Of a DNA stretch of 64,000 nucleotides, positions 15,163 through 23,275 are shown in pieces. Under the pieces are notes generated by a model. The model was not told the DNA's origin. It ran no database searches and saw only the letters and a program-made list of their open reading frames with translations. The stretch is from JBGUVL01 sp964370395. GTDB taxonomy: Bacteria; Bacillota_I; Bacilli_A; Erysipelotrichales; Erysipelotrichaceae. How positions within the stretch are numbered: the stretch's first letter is position 1; each line of letters starts with the position of its first letter. The stretch covers positions 7,803 to 71,802 of the forward strand of contig CAYJIZ010000014.1 of the NCBI GenBank assembly GCA_964370395.1, read 5' to 3'. Made by a program: the position numbers and the translations under genes.

Positions 15163-16336
15163 TATTCAAATCCTCCTTTGTTTCTGTTTCTTGTTTGGTT
15201 GCTTCACCAAACGCTTCTTGTAATGGTATCGTACTCATTATTTTTGTTTTTGACAAGCGCTCATAGAACAGCGTTTTATCCGTAGCAATCTCAATCATAG
15301 CGAAGCACAAATAAATAATGAGAACAGCTACGATAAAACCAACAAACAAAAAATAAGCATTTAAAGTAAGAGCATTATTTGTATACGCATCAAATAAAGA
15401 TTGGTACAACAGCGATGGCACGACAAAGACAAAGCCATATAAGAGTAGGTATCGTAATCCATACTGGTATGATTTAGTCGTATCATTGTTTGTGGACACA
15501 ACTTTTATTTTTGTGATCTTTTTCCCAATGCTTGCTCCCTTTGTTAGTAGTGTAATGAAAATAAAATAGAAAACATACACGTAAACAAATAGGAAAGGAA
15601 GAGAAAGGGTAAGACGTTGCAATAAATATTGAACGAATAAAGAAAAGGATAAAACAATAAAACTATCTAAGAGAAAAGCAGTCATACGACGTGGTAAGGA
15701 TACTTCCATACCACGATGGTAACTTTTTTCATCGATTTCTTTTCGTGTAGGTAACACTTTCATCAATGGTTTCATAAGCGCAAAACCAAGCATTCCACCA
15801 ATCGTATTAATCAATAAATCATCGACATCAAAGATACGATAACTTCTTGGATAAATTCCATACAATCCACTTAGCTGTGTAAGTTCAAAGAAAAGCGCTA
15901 ATAAGAAAGAGAACAACAAAGTTTTCTTAACGTCACATTGAAAGTAATAACGCAAGTACATACCAAAGGGCATCGTCAGTGCAAAGTTGAATAGCACTTG
16001 GTACACCGTAGATGAACTTAATGTAGGAAGGTAAGTAAACACATCAGAAATAGAAAATGAGGTCGTTTCGCTTATGTCTTGAAGAAAGCGAAACAATTGA
16101 AGTTGGGTTGCTGGTTGTGTCATCTTTGCAACTTCTTCAATCGAAGGAAGGGGTAAAATGACTAAGAAATAAGCACAGATTAAATATAAGATAAACGAAT
16201 ATACAATGGCGATTCGCATACTTAAAAAAGAACCATACTTATGATAATTAAATAAAATATAAGGCAAAGAAAAGACAAAAGCGATGATAGGGAAAACAAA
16301 ACAGGCTTGTAGTAATACTGGAATATAAGCTGACAT
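15137..16336 (-). CDS. VanZ-like / RDD-domain membrane protein
   Basis: 399 residues, multi-pass membrane protein with two parts. The N-terminal half (about residues 1-190) resembles VanZ-like proteins: several helices with FFELTQLSGLYGIYPRSYRIFDVDDLLINTIGG. The C-terminal half begins with the RDD signature RRMTAFLLDSF and continues with GASIGKKITKIKV, as in RDD domains. VanZ proteins have been linked to low-level teicoplanin resistance; the role of this VanZ-RDD fusion is unknown. It is first in a two-gene operon with an overlapping GNAT gene. Confidence 0.85.
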   Translation of the reverse strand: MSAYIPVLLQACFVFPIIAFVFSLPYILFNYHKYGSFLSMRIAIVYSFILYLICAYFLVILPLPSIEEVAKMTQPATQLQLFRFLQDISETTSFSISDVFTYLPTLSSSTVYQVLFNFALTMPFGMYLRYYFQCDVKKTLLFSFLLALFFELTQLSGLYGIYPRSYRIFDVDDLLINTIGGMLGFALMKPLMKVLPTRKEIDEKSYHRGMEVSLPRRMTAFLLDSFIVLSFSLFVQYLLQRLTLSLPFLFVYVYVFYFIFITLLTKGASIGKKITKIKVVSTNNDTTKSYQYGLRYLLLYGFVFVVPSLLYQSLFDAYTNNALTLNAYFLFVGFIVAVLIIYLCFAMIEIATDKTLFYERLSKTKIMSTIPLQEAFGEATKQETETKEDLNNEQTNTVL

Positions 16337-16466
16337 TGTGATTTCCCCCTTTGTGTTATTAATTATAGCTCACTTTTCTTAATTTTAATAGGGTGTGGGA
16401 TAGGAATGAAAAAAGTGTGTGCATTGTGTATTAATTTAGTATAATTAACATAATAAAGAGGTAGGT

Positions 16467-18317
16467 ATGCAAATTCATAAAAAAGATATTTCAATACGTT
16501 TTGAAGAAAACGAATACACAATTCAAAAAGGTAACAAATGTTGGCGTATGCCAAGCAAACACAATGAAATTGTTTTAAAAAATGATCGTTGTGTCGCTTT
16601 TTCTAGTGCCGCTAACATTACGGTCAGCCAATACAAAAGTGGCGTTGGCGAAGGAATCAAAGTGCGTTATCGCGAGTTTCGTGGTGTTAATTTCGCATTT
16701 GATACGATTGTTTGGATCGAAGAAAGCAGTGGGAACATTTTATTTGAATGGATTCCTGTCAATGAACATGGCTATGAAATAAAAGAGATTGTTTGGCCAA
16801 GTGCAATAGAATCAAAAACAAAGGGCTATTCTTTGATTCCTTATCGACAAGGAATCTTGTTGCCGCACGATGACAAACACGATTACGAAAACATCTTACC
16901 ATTTGATGGACAGCTTTGTAGTTGTGCAGCGTATATGCCATGGTTAGCGCAAGTAGAAGAGAAAGATGCGTATTTAATGATCAATGAAACACCTTGGGAT
17001 GCACGCTATGTAGTGAAACACACAGCAAAACAAAACCAAAGTGAAGTGAGCATGCGTATGTTGCCAAGTCTAGGCAAGATGTCATATCGACGTGTAATCC
17101 GTTATGTGTTATTTGATGATGCAAGTATTACAACCATTTGTAAGACGTATCGCAAGTATGCGAAAGAGCAGGGAAAACTAACAACACTGAAACAAAAGCA
17201 AGCAAGTGGGCTACAAGTGGACCAATTAGTAGGGGCTAGTTTTGTCCATACAACGATAAAGAAAAAGATAAATAAAGATTCTAAGTTTTATGATTTTGAA
17301 ACGATACAAAACAACGAGAGCATCACTACCTTTGAAGAGAAGGTCGCATTGCTTTCTTCTCTAAAAGAAAAGGGTGCAGAAAAATTGTATGTGCATCTTG
17401 ATGGTTGGGGACAGCCAGGGTATGACAACCAACATCCTGATTATTTGCCGGTATGTGAAGAAGCAGGTGGGTATGAGGGATTAAGAAACCTGATTGATTA
17501 TGTTCATAAAGAAAAAATGAGCATTGGGTTGCATGATCAATACCGTGATTATTATCACAATGCGACAAGCTATGATAAACAATTCGCACTGCAAGCAAGC
17601 GATGGAAGTTATGCAGAACATCGTGTATGGGCTGGTGGGGCGCAAAATTATTTGTGCGCAACACAAGCGAAGTACTATGTGAAACGTAATTTTGAAACGT
17701 TGTTTGCCCATGGGATAAAAGTGGATGCCAGTTACTTGGATGTATTCACCTGCAATGAACTTGATGAATGCATTAACCCAATGCATCGTATGAGTAGAAA
17801 GCAATGTATGCAAGAACGTGAAGCATGCTTTCAATATGTTAGTGCTAATGGCATGTTAGTAAGTAGTGAAGAAGCAAACGAATGGGCGATGAACTCACTT
17901 GTGTTTGCACATTATGGACCATATGAATTTATGTTGCGTAATCCACAAGAAGAAAAAATAGGAATCGGTGTTCCATTGTTTAATTTGGTTTACCACGATT
18001 GTGTCATTCTTCCATGGCCAATGCACCAACACAAAGAAGACATGATGTTGTATGCGTTGTTAAATGGTGGGGCTCCGTATTTGCTTTGTGAGAAAGCGTA
18101 CCCTCAGGTAGATGGAGCATTTGATTATCCACAATTACCCTTAGCGCAACAAATAGAAAGATGTAAGATAGTAAGTGATTGGCATCGTGAAGTAGCATAC
18201 GAAGAGATGCTATCGTTTGCTTTTATTGATCAAGACTACCAAAAACAAAAAGTGGTGTTCGCCAATGAAAAAGAAGTAAGCATTGACTTAACAAGTGGAG
18301 AATATACGATAAAATAG
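16467..18317 (+). CDS. DUF5696 / GH101-GH129-like glycoside hydrolase, cytosolic
   Basis: 616 residues, no signal peptide. An N-terminal beta-sandwich of about 200 residues (WRMPSKHNEIVL to YRRVIRYVLF) precedes a TIM-barrel-like region with KLYVHLDGWGQPGYDNQHPDYLP, GLHDQYRDYY, the segment VDASYLDVFTCNE with a candidate nucleophile Asp425, and SSEEANEW with a possible acid/base. This arrangement recalls GH101/GH129 alpha-N-acetylgalactosaminidases and DUF5696 proteins, acting on mucin-type O-glycans. Because it is cytosolic it would act on imported sugars. AGAGGT precedes ATG 16467. The family placement is by eye and activity is unproven. Confidence 0.65.
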   Translation: MQIHKKDISIRFEENEYTIQKGNKCWRMPSKHNEIVLKNDRCVAFSSAANITVSQYKSGVGEGIKVRYREFRGVNFAFDTIVWIEESSGNILFEWIPVNEHGYEIKEIVWPSAIESKTKGYSLIPYRQGILLPHDDKHDYENILPFDGQLCSCAAYMPWLAQVEEKDAYLMINETPWDARYVVKHTAKQNQSEVSMRMLPSLGKMSYRRVIRYVLFDDASITTICKTYRKYAKEQGKLTTLKQKQASGLQVDQLVGASFVHTTIKKKINKDSKFYDFETIQNNESITTFEEKVALLSSLKEKGAEKLYVHLDGWGQPGYDNQHPDYLPVCEEAGGYEGLRNLIDYVHKEKMSIGLHDQYRDYYHNATSYDKQFALQASDGSYAEHRVWAGGAQNYLCATQAKYYVKRNFETLFAHGIKVDASYLDVFTCNELDECINPMHRMSRKQCMQEREACFQYVSANGMLVSSEEANEWAMNSLVFAHYGPYEFMLRNPQEEKIGIGVPLFNLVYHDCVILPWPMHQHKEDMMLYALLNGGAPYLLCEKAYPQVDGAFDYPQLPLAQQIERCKIVSDWHREVAYEEMLSFAFIDQDYQKQKVVFANEKEVSIDLTSGEYTIK

Positions 18318-18353
18318 GCATATTCTACTGTTGGTTGAGAAAAAAACAACGAG

Positions 18354-18391
18354 AAGTAGAGAAATCCAACTAGTAGGATGTTCTACTTTTG
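18354..18391 (+). terminator. Probable terminator hairpin
   Basis: AAGTAGA and TCTACTT pair as an outer stem, with ATCC/GGAT as an inner stem, followed by TTTT. It lies between the DUF5696 enzyme and the HTH gene; TATAAT at 18404-18409 just after it is a likely -10 for the latter. Confidence 0.5.
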
Positions 18392-18438
18392 CATATTAAT
18401 TTCTATAATGAAGTCATAACGAAAGGTGGATTTCAAAA

Positions 18439-18927
18439 ATGAAAACATTAGGTATGAAAATAAGTGAATTGCGTAAAACACACAAAATGACGCAGGATGA
18501 ATTAGCGGAGAAAATGGGAGTTTCTTCCCAAGCGGTTTCGAAATGGGAAAATGATTTGTCTATTCCTGACTTGCCACTTTTGATTGAGTTGGCTAACTTC
18601 TTTCATGTAACTTTGGATGACTTAGTCAAAGAGAAAGAAGAAACAGTAAAGCTTGTCCCTGAAGAAGGAAGAAAAAAGATTGATGATATGTTCTTGCGTA
18701 TTTATGTAGATAGTGTAGAAGGAGATCGTGTTCGTGTGAACTTGCCTTTGGCATTAGTGAAGATTGCATATGATATGGGATTAGACATACCACAAGTAAC
18801 CAATAATACAGCATTAAAAAGTTTGGACTTAAAAATGATTATGAGTATGATTGAAAGTGGTGTCATCGGTAAGCTTGTGGAAGTGGATAGTGCCCAAGGG
18901 GATCACGTACAAGTGATTGTAGAATAG
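18439..18927 (+). CDS. XRE-family regulator with a YvlB-like C-terminal domain
   Basis: 162 residues. Residues about 6-62 form a Cro/C1-type helix-turn-helix (ISELRKTHKMTQDELAEKMGVSSQAVSKWEND). The C-terminal 70 residues (RVRVNLPLALVKIAY to IGKLVEVDSAQGDHVQVIVE) resemble a short domain found in YvlB/LiaX-type envelope-stress proteins. AAAGGTGG precedes ATG 18439. The next gene, one base after the stop, encodes a second copy of the same C-terminal domain, so the two products may dimerise through it. Confidence 0.75.
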   Translation: MKTLGMKISELRKTHKMTQDELAEKMGVSSQAVSKWENDLSIPDLPLLIELANFFHVTLDDLVKEKEETVKLVPEEGRKKIDDMFLRIYVDSVEGDRVRVNLPLALVKIAYDMGLDIPQVTNNTALKSLDLKMIMSMIESGVIGKLVEVDSAQGDHVQVIVE

Positions 18928-18928
18928 T

Positions 18929-19174
18929 ATGCGCATTAAAGTAAGAGGTGAAAAAGCGAAGTTAAACTTATGGTTTCCTACTTCGCTTATCACTAGTCAA
19001 TTTGTTTTACGCACCATCGCCAAAAAGGTATGCGAAGACAATCATATTACGATAGAGGAAGAGCAGTTGAAGACAATTCTAAAAGTGCTTTCTGTCTATC
19101 TAAAGAAACATAAGGGATTTGTTTTGGTTGATGCACAAGCAGCCAATGGAGAAAGTGTAAAAATATCTCTGTAA
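18929..19174 (+). CDS. Small YvlB-like domain protein
   Basis: 81 residues, starting one base after the XRE gene's stop. It has the layout of that gene's C-terminal domain: strand (MRIKVRG), LNLWFPTSLITSQFVLRTIAKKV, helix, and the end strand FVLVDAQAANGESVKISL, compare LVEVDSAQGDHVQVIVE. No DNA-binding segment, signal or membrane helix. It may modulate the neighbouring regulator by sharing its dimerisation domain. No strong ribosome site is visible, consistent with translational coupling. Confidence 0.7.
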   Translation: MRIKVRGEKAKLNLWFPTSLITSQFVLRTIAKKVCEDNHITIEEEQLKTILKVLSVYLKKHKGFVLVDAQAANGESVKISL

Positions 19175-19199
19175 AGAGAAGACGCTTTCTCTTTTTTTT
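19172..19199 (+). terminator. Rho-independent terminator
   Basis: AAAGAGAA and TTCTCTTT pair and are followed by a T-run. The stretch 19200-19391 that follows, before the ldh promoter, shows nothing I can name. Confidence 0.75.
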
Positions 19200-19391
19200 A
19201 TGAAATCACAAGCAAATAATGCTTGTTTTTATTGTCGATAAGTAGGTGCATTTGCTGTTTACTATTTTTTAGAAAAATAGCGCATGACATGAAAATTTAG
19301 TGTTTTTTTCCTTTTTTCACACTCTTTAAAGGTTGTGATAGAAAGATATTCCAGCATTTTTTATATATTTAGCGCGAATAAGTTACATTGT

Positions 19392-19420
19392 TTGTAAAGC
19401 TTATGTAATAGCAGTATAAT
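19392..19420 (+). promoter_or_regulatory. ldh: Promoter of ldh
   Basis: TTGTAA (19392-19397), 17-bp spacer, TATAAT (19415-19420), about 28 bp before the start codon. Confidence 0.7.
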
Positions 19421-19447
19421 TAAAACATAGACAAGGAGAGTGTTATT

Positions 19448-20407
19448 ATGAGTACATTAGACAATCGAAAAATTGTATTAGTGGGTACTGGTTTTGTAGG
19501 AATGAGTATGGCGTACACATTTCTATCACAAGCTGGTATTGATGAATTGGTCTTAGTAGATGTTGCGAAAGAGAAAGCAGAAGGAGAAGCGATGGATTTG
19601 TCGCATGGACTTCCTTATTCACAAAGTAAAATTAAGATTAAAGCAGGTGGTTATGAAGAGTGCAAAGATGCAAGTATCATCGTGATTACAGCAGGAGCAG
19701 CACAAAAACCAGGGCAAACAAGACTAGAGTTAACAGGCATCAACACAAAGATAATGAAAGGAATCTGTGAAGAAATCAAAGCTTCTGGATTCAATGGTGT
19801 CATTGTTGTCGCTAGTAATCCAGTGGATATTATGACTTACGTTGCACAAAAGGTAACAGGATTACCAGCAAATCAAGTAATCGGTTCAGGGACATTACTT
19901 GATACAGCAAGATTACGTTTTATGATTTCTGAATATTTAAATGTTAATTCAAGCAACATTCATGCTTACATTATGGGTGAACATGGAGATTCAAGCTTTG
20001 TTCCATGGATTCATGCATATGTAGGATGTAAGAGCTTATTGGAATTATTGGATGAACAAAACAAAGACTTATCTGACTTACTTACTATTTATGAAAATGT
20101 AAGAGATGCCGCTTATCAAATAATTGAAAAGAAAAAAGCGACATATTATGGAATAGGGTTATCCCTTAATCGTTTGGTACAAGCAATTTTAAATAATGAA
20201 AATGCAGTAATGACGATTTCAGCAAAACAAAATGGTGAGTATGGACAAGAAGGATTTTATATTGGGGTTCCCGCTATCGTCAATCGTAAAGGGATACGTG
20301 AAATCGTACATTTACCATTGAATGAAGTAGACCAAGGTAAATTTGATGCTTCTTGTGAAGAGTTACAAACAACAATTCGTGAAGTAGTAGATCCAATTTT
20401 AGACTAG
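19448..20407 (+). CDS. ldh: L-lactate dehydrogenase
   Basis: Reduces pyruvate to L-lactate with NADH, regenerating NAD in fermentation. 319 residues, normal length. NAD-binding GTGFVG at residues 13-18, Asp at the end of the second strand (LVLVDVAKEKAEGEAMDLSHG), the active-site loop with QKPGQTR (the residue before PGQTR is Lys rather than the Glu or Met of many relatives), catalytic Arg in DTARLRF and catalytic His in GEHGDSSF. AAGGAG precedes ATG 19448. Monocistronic with its own promoter and terminator; the lactate permease gene lies 3 kb away. Confidence 0.96.
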   Translation: MSTLDNRKIVLVGTGFVGMSMAYTFLSQAGIDELVLVDVAKEKAEGEAMDLSHGLPYSQSKIKIKAGGYEECKDASIIVITAGAAQKPGQTRLELTGINTKIMKGICEEIKASGFNGVIVVASNPVDIMTYVAQKVTGLPANQVIGSGTLLDTARLRFMISEYLNVNSSNIHAYIMGEHGDSSFVPWIHAYVGCKSLLELLDEQNKDLSDLLTIYENVRDAAYQIIEKKKATYYGIGLSLNRLVQAILNNENAVMTISAKQNGEYGQEGFYIGVPAIVNRKGIREIVHLPLNEVDQGKFDASCEELQTTIREVVDPILD

Positions 20408-20432
20408 ATGGTGTAATACACCATCTTTTTTT
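20407..20432 (+). terminator. Rho-independent terminator of ldh
   Basis: GATGGTGT and ACACCATC form a perfect stem around a 3-base loop, followed by seven T; it overlaps the last base of the ldh stop codon. Confidence 0.85.
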
Positions 20433-20443
20433 ATCTTACAAAA

Positions 20444-20463
20444 TTGTAAGCTAGTGTAAGCTA
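20444..20463 (+). promoter_or_regulatory. 10-bp direct repeat upstream of a small membrane protein gene
   Basis: Two head-to-tail copies of TGTAAGCTA (TTGTAAGCTA then GTGTAAGCTA) at exact 10-bp spacing, one helical turn. They lie about 30 bp before a TATAAT at 20493-20498 that lacks a good -35, the layout of an activator site of the OmpR/PhoB type. Confidence 0.5.
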
Positions 20464-20572
20464 AATCAATGGTTAACCTAACGTAGTAAATCTATAATGA
20501 AAGTGTGGAAAGATAAGACTTTGACTACACATACACACAAAACCCTCTTATCTTTCCAAAGGAGGTAATCAT

Positions 20573-20758
20573 ATGTCACTTAGTTCAATAATGCTCATTC
20601 TAGCTATGTGTGCCTTCTTCTTTGTATCTTTATTTACACTAGAAGGAATCAGCGACGATGGTATGAGTGGAATCAAAGAGCGATACCGTTCCATTAGTGG
20701 AGCATCTATTTGTTTTTTCATCGCTTTTGTGATCTTTCTAGTAACAAGTAATTTTTAA
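20573..20758 (+). CDS. Small two-helix membrane protein
   Basis: 61 residues, ATG 20573 after a strong AAAGGAGGT. Hydrophobic segments at about 3-22 and 44-59 flank a polar loop (EGISDDGMSGIKERYRSISG). No recognised family. It is a single-gene unit: TATAAT at 20493-20498 in front, a terminator behind, and a leader of about 70 bases. The strong ribosome site and isolated expression suggest a real, possibly stress-induced small protein. Confidence 0.7.
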   Translation: MSLSSIMLILAMCAFFFVSLFTLEGISDDGMSGIKERYRSISGASICFFIAFVIFLVTSNF

Positions 20759-20765
20759 TCAATAC

Positions 20766-20794
20766 AAAAGGAAATGCGTTCATTTCCTTTTTTT
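20766..20794 (+). terminator. Rho-independent terminator
   Basis: AAAGGAAATG and CATTTCCTTT form a perfect 10-bp stem with a CGTT loop, followed by T. Confidence 0.85.
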
Positions 20795-20921
20795 GTGGCA
20801 AAAAGATGCAAAAAAAGAGTGGTATCGAAGTGAAATTTGGAAATAAGTATCACGATTTTAGAAAGCGTTGCATAAACAACAAAGGCTGTTTATCATAAGG
20901 GTGTAACAGGAGGTAATGTTT

Positions 20922-22298
20922 ATGAAAAAAGCAGTTAAGATTGTGACAATTGGTGGAGGAAGCAGTTATACACCAGAATTAATGGAAGGATTTATCAAAC
21001 GTTATCGAGAACTACCAATCAAAGAAATTTGGTTAGTAGATGTGGAAGCAGGAAAACAAAAGTTAGAAATAATAGCGAATCTTTCTCAACGTATGTGGGA
21101 TGCAAGTGGCTACCATGTGAAAGTACACGCAACCTTAGATCGCAAAGAAGCATTAAAAGATGCTGACTTTGTGACAACACAATTTCGCGTTGGGCAATTA
21201 GAAGCGCGTATTAAAGATGAAAGAATCCCGTTATTACATGGGATGTTAGGACAAGAGACAAATGGTGCGGGGGGAATTTTAAAAGCATTTCGTACGATTC
21301 CGGTAATGAAAGAAATCGTTGCGGATATCAAAGCAATTTGTCCAGATGCATGGTTAATCAATTTTACAAATCCAAGTGGTATCATAAGTGAAGCAGTCAT
21401 CAAACACTTCGGATTTAAGAAATGCATAGGATTGTGTAATGTACCAACCATTGCGATGAATGAAGAATACAAAATCATCAATCGTGAAAAAGAGGAGTTA
21501 CAATATTACTTCTTTGGATTGAATCATTTTCATTGGCACACGGTTAAAGACCAAAAGGGAAACGATGTCACACTTGATGTGATAGAACATATCAATGAAA
21601 AGGCAGGGGGAACACCTGTGAATATCTACCAATCTCCTTTTCCTATTGATTTGTTGAAGACGATGCATTTATTACCTTGTGGGTACCATCGTTATTATTA
21701 TGTGGAAAAAGAAATGTTGAAACATAGTTTAGAAGAGTTTCAACAAAATGGTACACGAGCAGAGCAAATGAAACAAGTAGAAGCAGAATTGTTTGCTCTT
21801 TACCAACAAGAATCATTACATGAAAAACCAGAACAACTAGCGAAACGTGGTGGTGCATATTATAGTGATGCCGCTTGTGAATGCATAAGCGCAATCTACA
21901 ACGACAAACAAAAGATGATGGTAGTGAGTTGTGAAAACAAGAATGCCATTTCTGTTTTAGATGATACAAGTGTTGTGGAAGTATCTAGTATAATTGGTAA
22001 GGATGGAGCCAAACCGATTGCGAATCCAACTATACGCAGTGCAGAAAAAGGTTGGTTGCAGTTAATGAAGGCAATGGAAGAGTGTGTCATCGATGCTGCG
22101 CTAAGCGGTGATTATGGATTAGCACTTGAAGCATTTATGTTAAACCCATTAGTGGAAAACAGCGAAGAAACAAGAACGGTATTAGATGAATTGTTAGTCG
22201 CACACGAAAACGATTTACCACAATTTAAAGAAGTGATCCAACAACTGAAACAAAAAGGAGTACGTTGTGCAGATCCAGTAGTGGAAAGTTTGATGTAG
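20922..22298 (+). CDS. GH4-family 6-phospho-beta-glucosidase
   Basis: 458 residues, cytosolic. GH4 enzymes cleave phospho-glycosides by an NAD-dependent redox mechanism and need Mn. The NAD fold is visible at once (IVTIGGGSSYTPEL); LINFTNPSG, the Cys-containing metal motif GLCNVP and the His-containing NHFHW follow, all typical of the LicH/CelF 6-phospho-beta-glucosidase branch. ATG 20922 sits 7 bases from AGGAGGT; the in-frame ATG two codons earlier is too close. It could hydrolyse sugars imported by the PTS encoded at 3715. The RpiR-type gene downstream is a possible regulator. Confidence 0.92.
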   Translation: MKKAVKIVTIGGGSSYTPELMEGFIKRYRELPIKEIWLVDVEAGKQKLEIIANLSQRMWDASGYHVKVHATLDRKEALKDADFVTTQFRVGQLEARIKDERIPLLHGMLGQETNGAGGILKAFRTIPVMKEIVADIKAICPDAWLINFTNPSGIISEAVIKHFGFKKCIGLCNVPTIAMNEEYKIINREKEELQYYFFGLNHFHWHTVKDQKGNDVTLDVIEHINEKAGGTPVNIYQSPFPIDLLKTMHLLPCGYHRYYYVEKEMLKHSLEEFQQNGTRAEQMKQVEAELFALYQQESLHEKPEQLAKRGGAYYSDAACECISAIYNDKQKMMVVSCENKNAISVLDDTSVVEVSSIIGKDGAKPIANPTIRSAEKGWLQLMKAMEECVIDAALSGDYGLALEAFMLNPLVENSEETRTVLDELLVAHENDLPQFKEVIQQLKQKGVRCADPVVESLM

Positions 22299-22299
22299 A

Positions 22300-22340
22300 A
22301 AAAAGGCAATCCCCGTTTTTTTAGAGGGATTGCTTTTTTC
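22300..22340 (+). terminator. Rho-independent terminator of the GH4 gene
   Basis: AAAGGCAATCCC and GGGATTGCTTTTTT pair around a loop of about 12 bases. Confidence 0.8.
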
Positions 22341-22389
22341 TTCTAAAAAAATCATGTATGATTACAGTAGAAGTAAGTGAGGAAAGCTT

Positions 22390-23250
22390 ATGACATTAGA
22401 AAAGATGATTTTGTTATGTGATAATTTAACACCAGTGGAAAATGAAGTAGCCCAATTTATTCTACAAAATAAAGAGCGAATTCTTCATTTGTCGATTCAA
22501 CAATTGGCAGATGAAATATTCGTATCGAAATCGGCAATTCATCGTCTGTGTAAAAAACTATCGTTTCGTGGTTTCAATGAATTAAAAGTAAAGTTGGCTC
22601 AAGAAGATTCGACAAGAGCTAGTGAGGATAGCATTGATGTAAACTATCCATTTGAAGCAGATGATGATGCAACAAACATTGCGAAACGATTGATGAAATT
22701 ATATGAAACAACAATTCAAGATACCTTTCACTTCATCGAAACAAAACAATTAGAAGTAGTTGCGCAGAAAATGAAGGAAGCGAGTTGCATTGATGTGTAT
22801 ACGCATGCGCATAATTTGAATGCAGCGCAAAACTTCAGTGATAAAATGCTGACGATTGGACGAGTGGTGAATTGTCCTACTTCTTTTTATGAACAACGAT
22901 TGACTGCACTAAAGGCTGATGACAGCCATGTCGCTCTTATTTTATCGTATTCAGGGAAGGCAACGTATATCGCTCCATTGATGAAGATATTAGAGAAGAA
23001 AAAGATAGCGATTGTATTGATAGGAAAAGCGGGAAGCAATGCCTATCCATCTATTATTCAATATCCACTTTATATTAGTGGGAAAGAAAATTTGCGTAAT
23101 CGCATTTCGCAATTTTCTTCCCATATTGCTTTGCAATATATGTTGGATGTGTTGTTTGCTTGTATTTATAATAAAGAGCGAGAGAAAAATATGACGTATT
23201 TAAAAGAAGCGATTCATTTTATGGATGATCGCGATGTAGAAGACAAATAA
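22390..23250 (+). CDS. RpiR/MurR-family transcriptional regulator
   Basis: 286 residues: N-terminal helix-turn-helix (VENEVAQFILQNKERILHLSIQQLADEIFVSKSAIHRLCKKL) and a C-terminal SIS sugar-phosphate-binding domain (about 105-250: CIDVYTHAHNLNAAQNFSDKM, LILSYSGKATYIAPLM, IVLIGKAGSNAYP). Proteins of this family sense phospho-sugars. It follows the GH4 gene but is separated by a terminator, so it has its own promoter. It is likely to control phospho-sugar metabolism, with GH4 the obvious candidate target. Confidence 0.88.
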   Translation: MTLEKMILLCDNLTPVENEVAQFILQNKERILHLSIQQLADEIFVSKSAIHRLCKKLSFRGFNELKVKLAQEDSTRASEDSIDVNYPFEADDDATNIAKRLMKLYETTIQDTFHFIETKQLEVVAQKMKEASCIDVYTHAHNLNAAQNFSDKMLTIGRVVNCPTSFYEQRLTALKADDSHVALILSYSGKATYIAPLMKILEKKKIAIVLIGKAGSNAYPSIIQYPLYISGKENLRNRISQFSSHIALQYMLDVLFACIYNKEREKNMTYLKEAIHFMDDRDVEDK

Positions 23251-23275
23251 AAAAGTCGAGTGATCGACTTTTTTT
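23248..23275. terminator. Bidirectional terminator between rpiR-like and lctP genes
   Basis: AAAAAGTCGA and TCGACTTTTT pair around GTGA, with A and T runs on either side of the two convergent genes. Confidence 0.85.

Noticed and set aside
19200..19391. Rex (NADH/NAD redox) site in front of ldh
   Set aside because: TTGTGATA near 19333 is only a half-match and I see no proper inverted partner.
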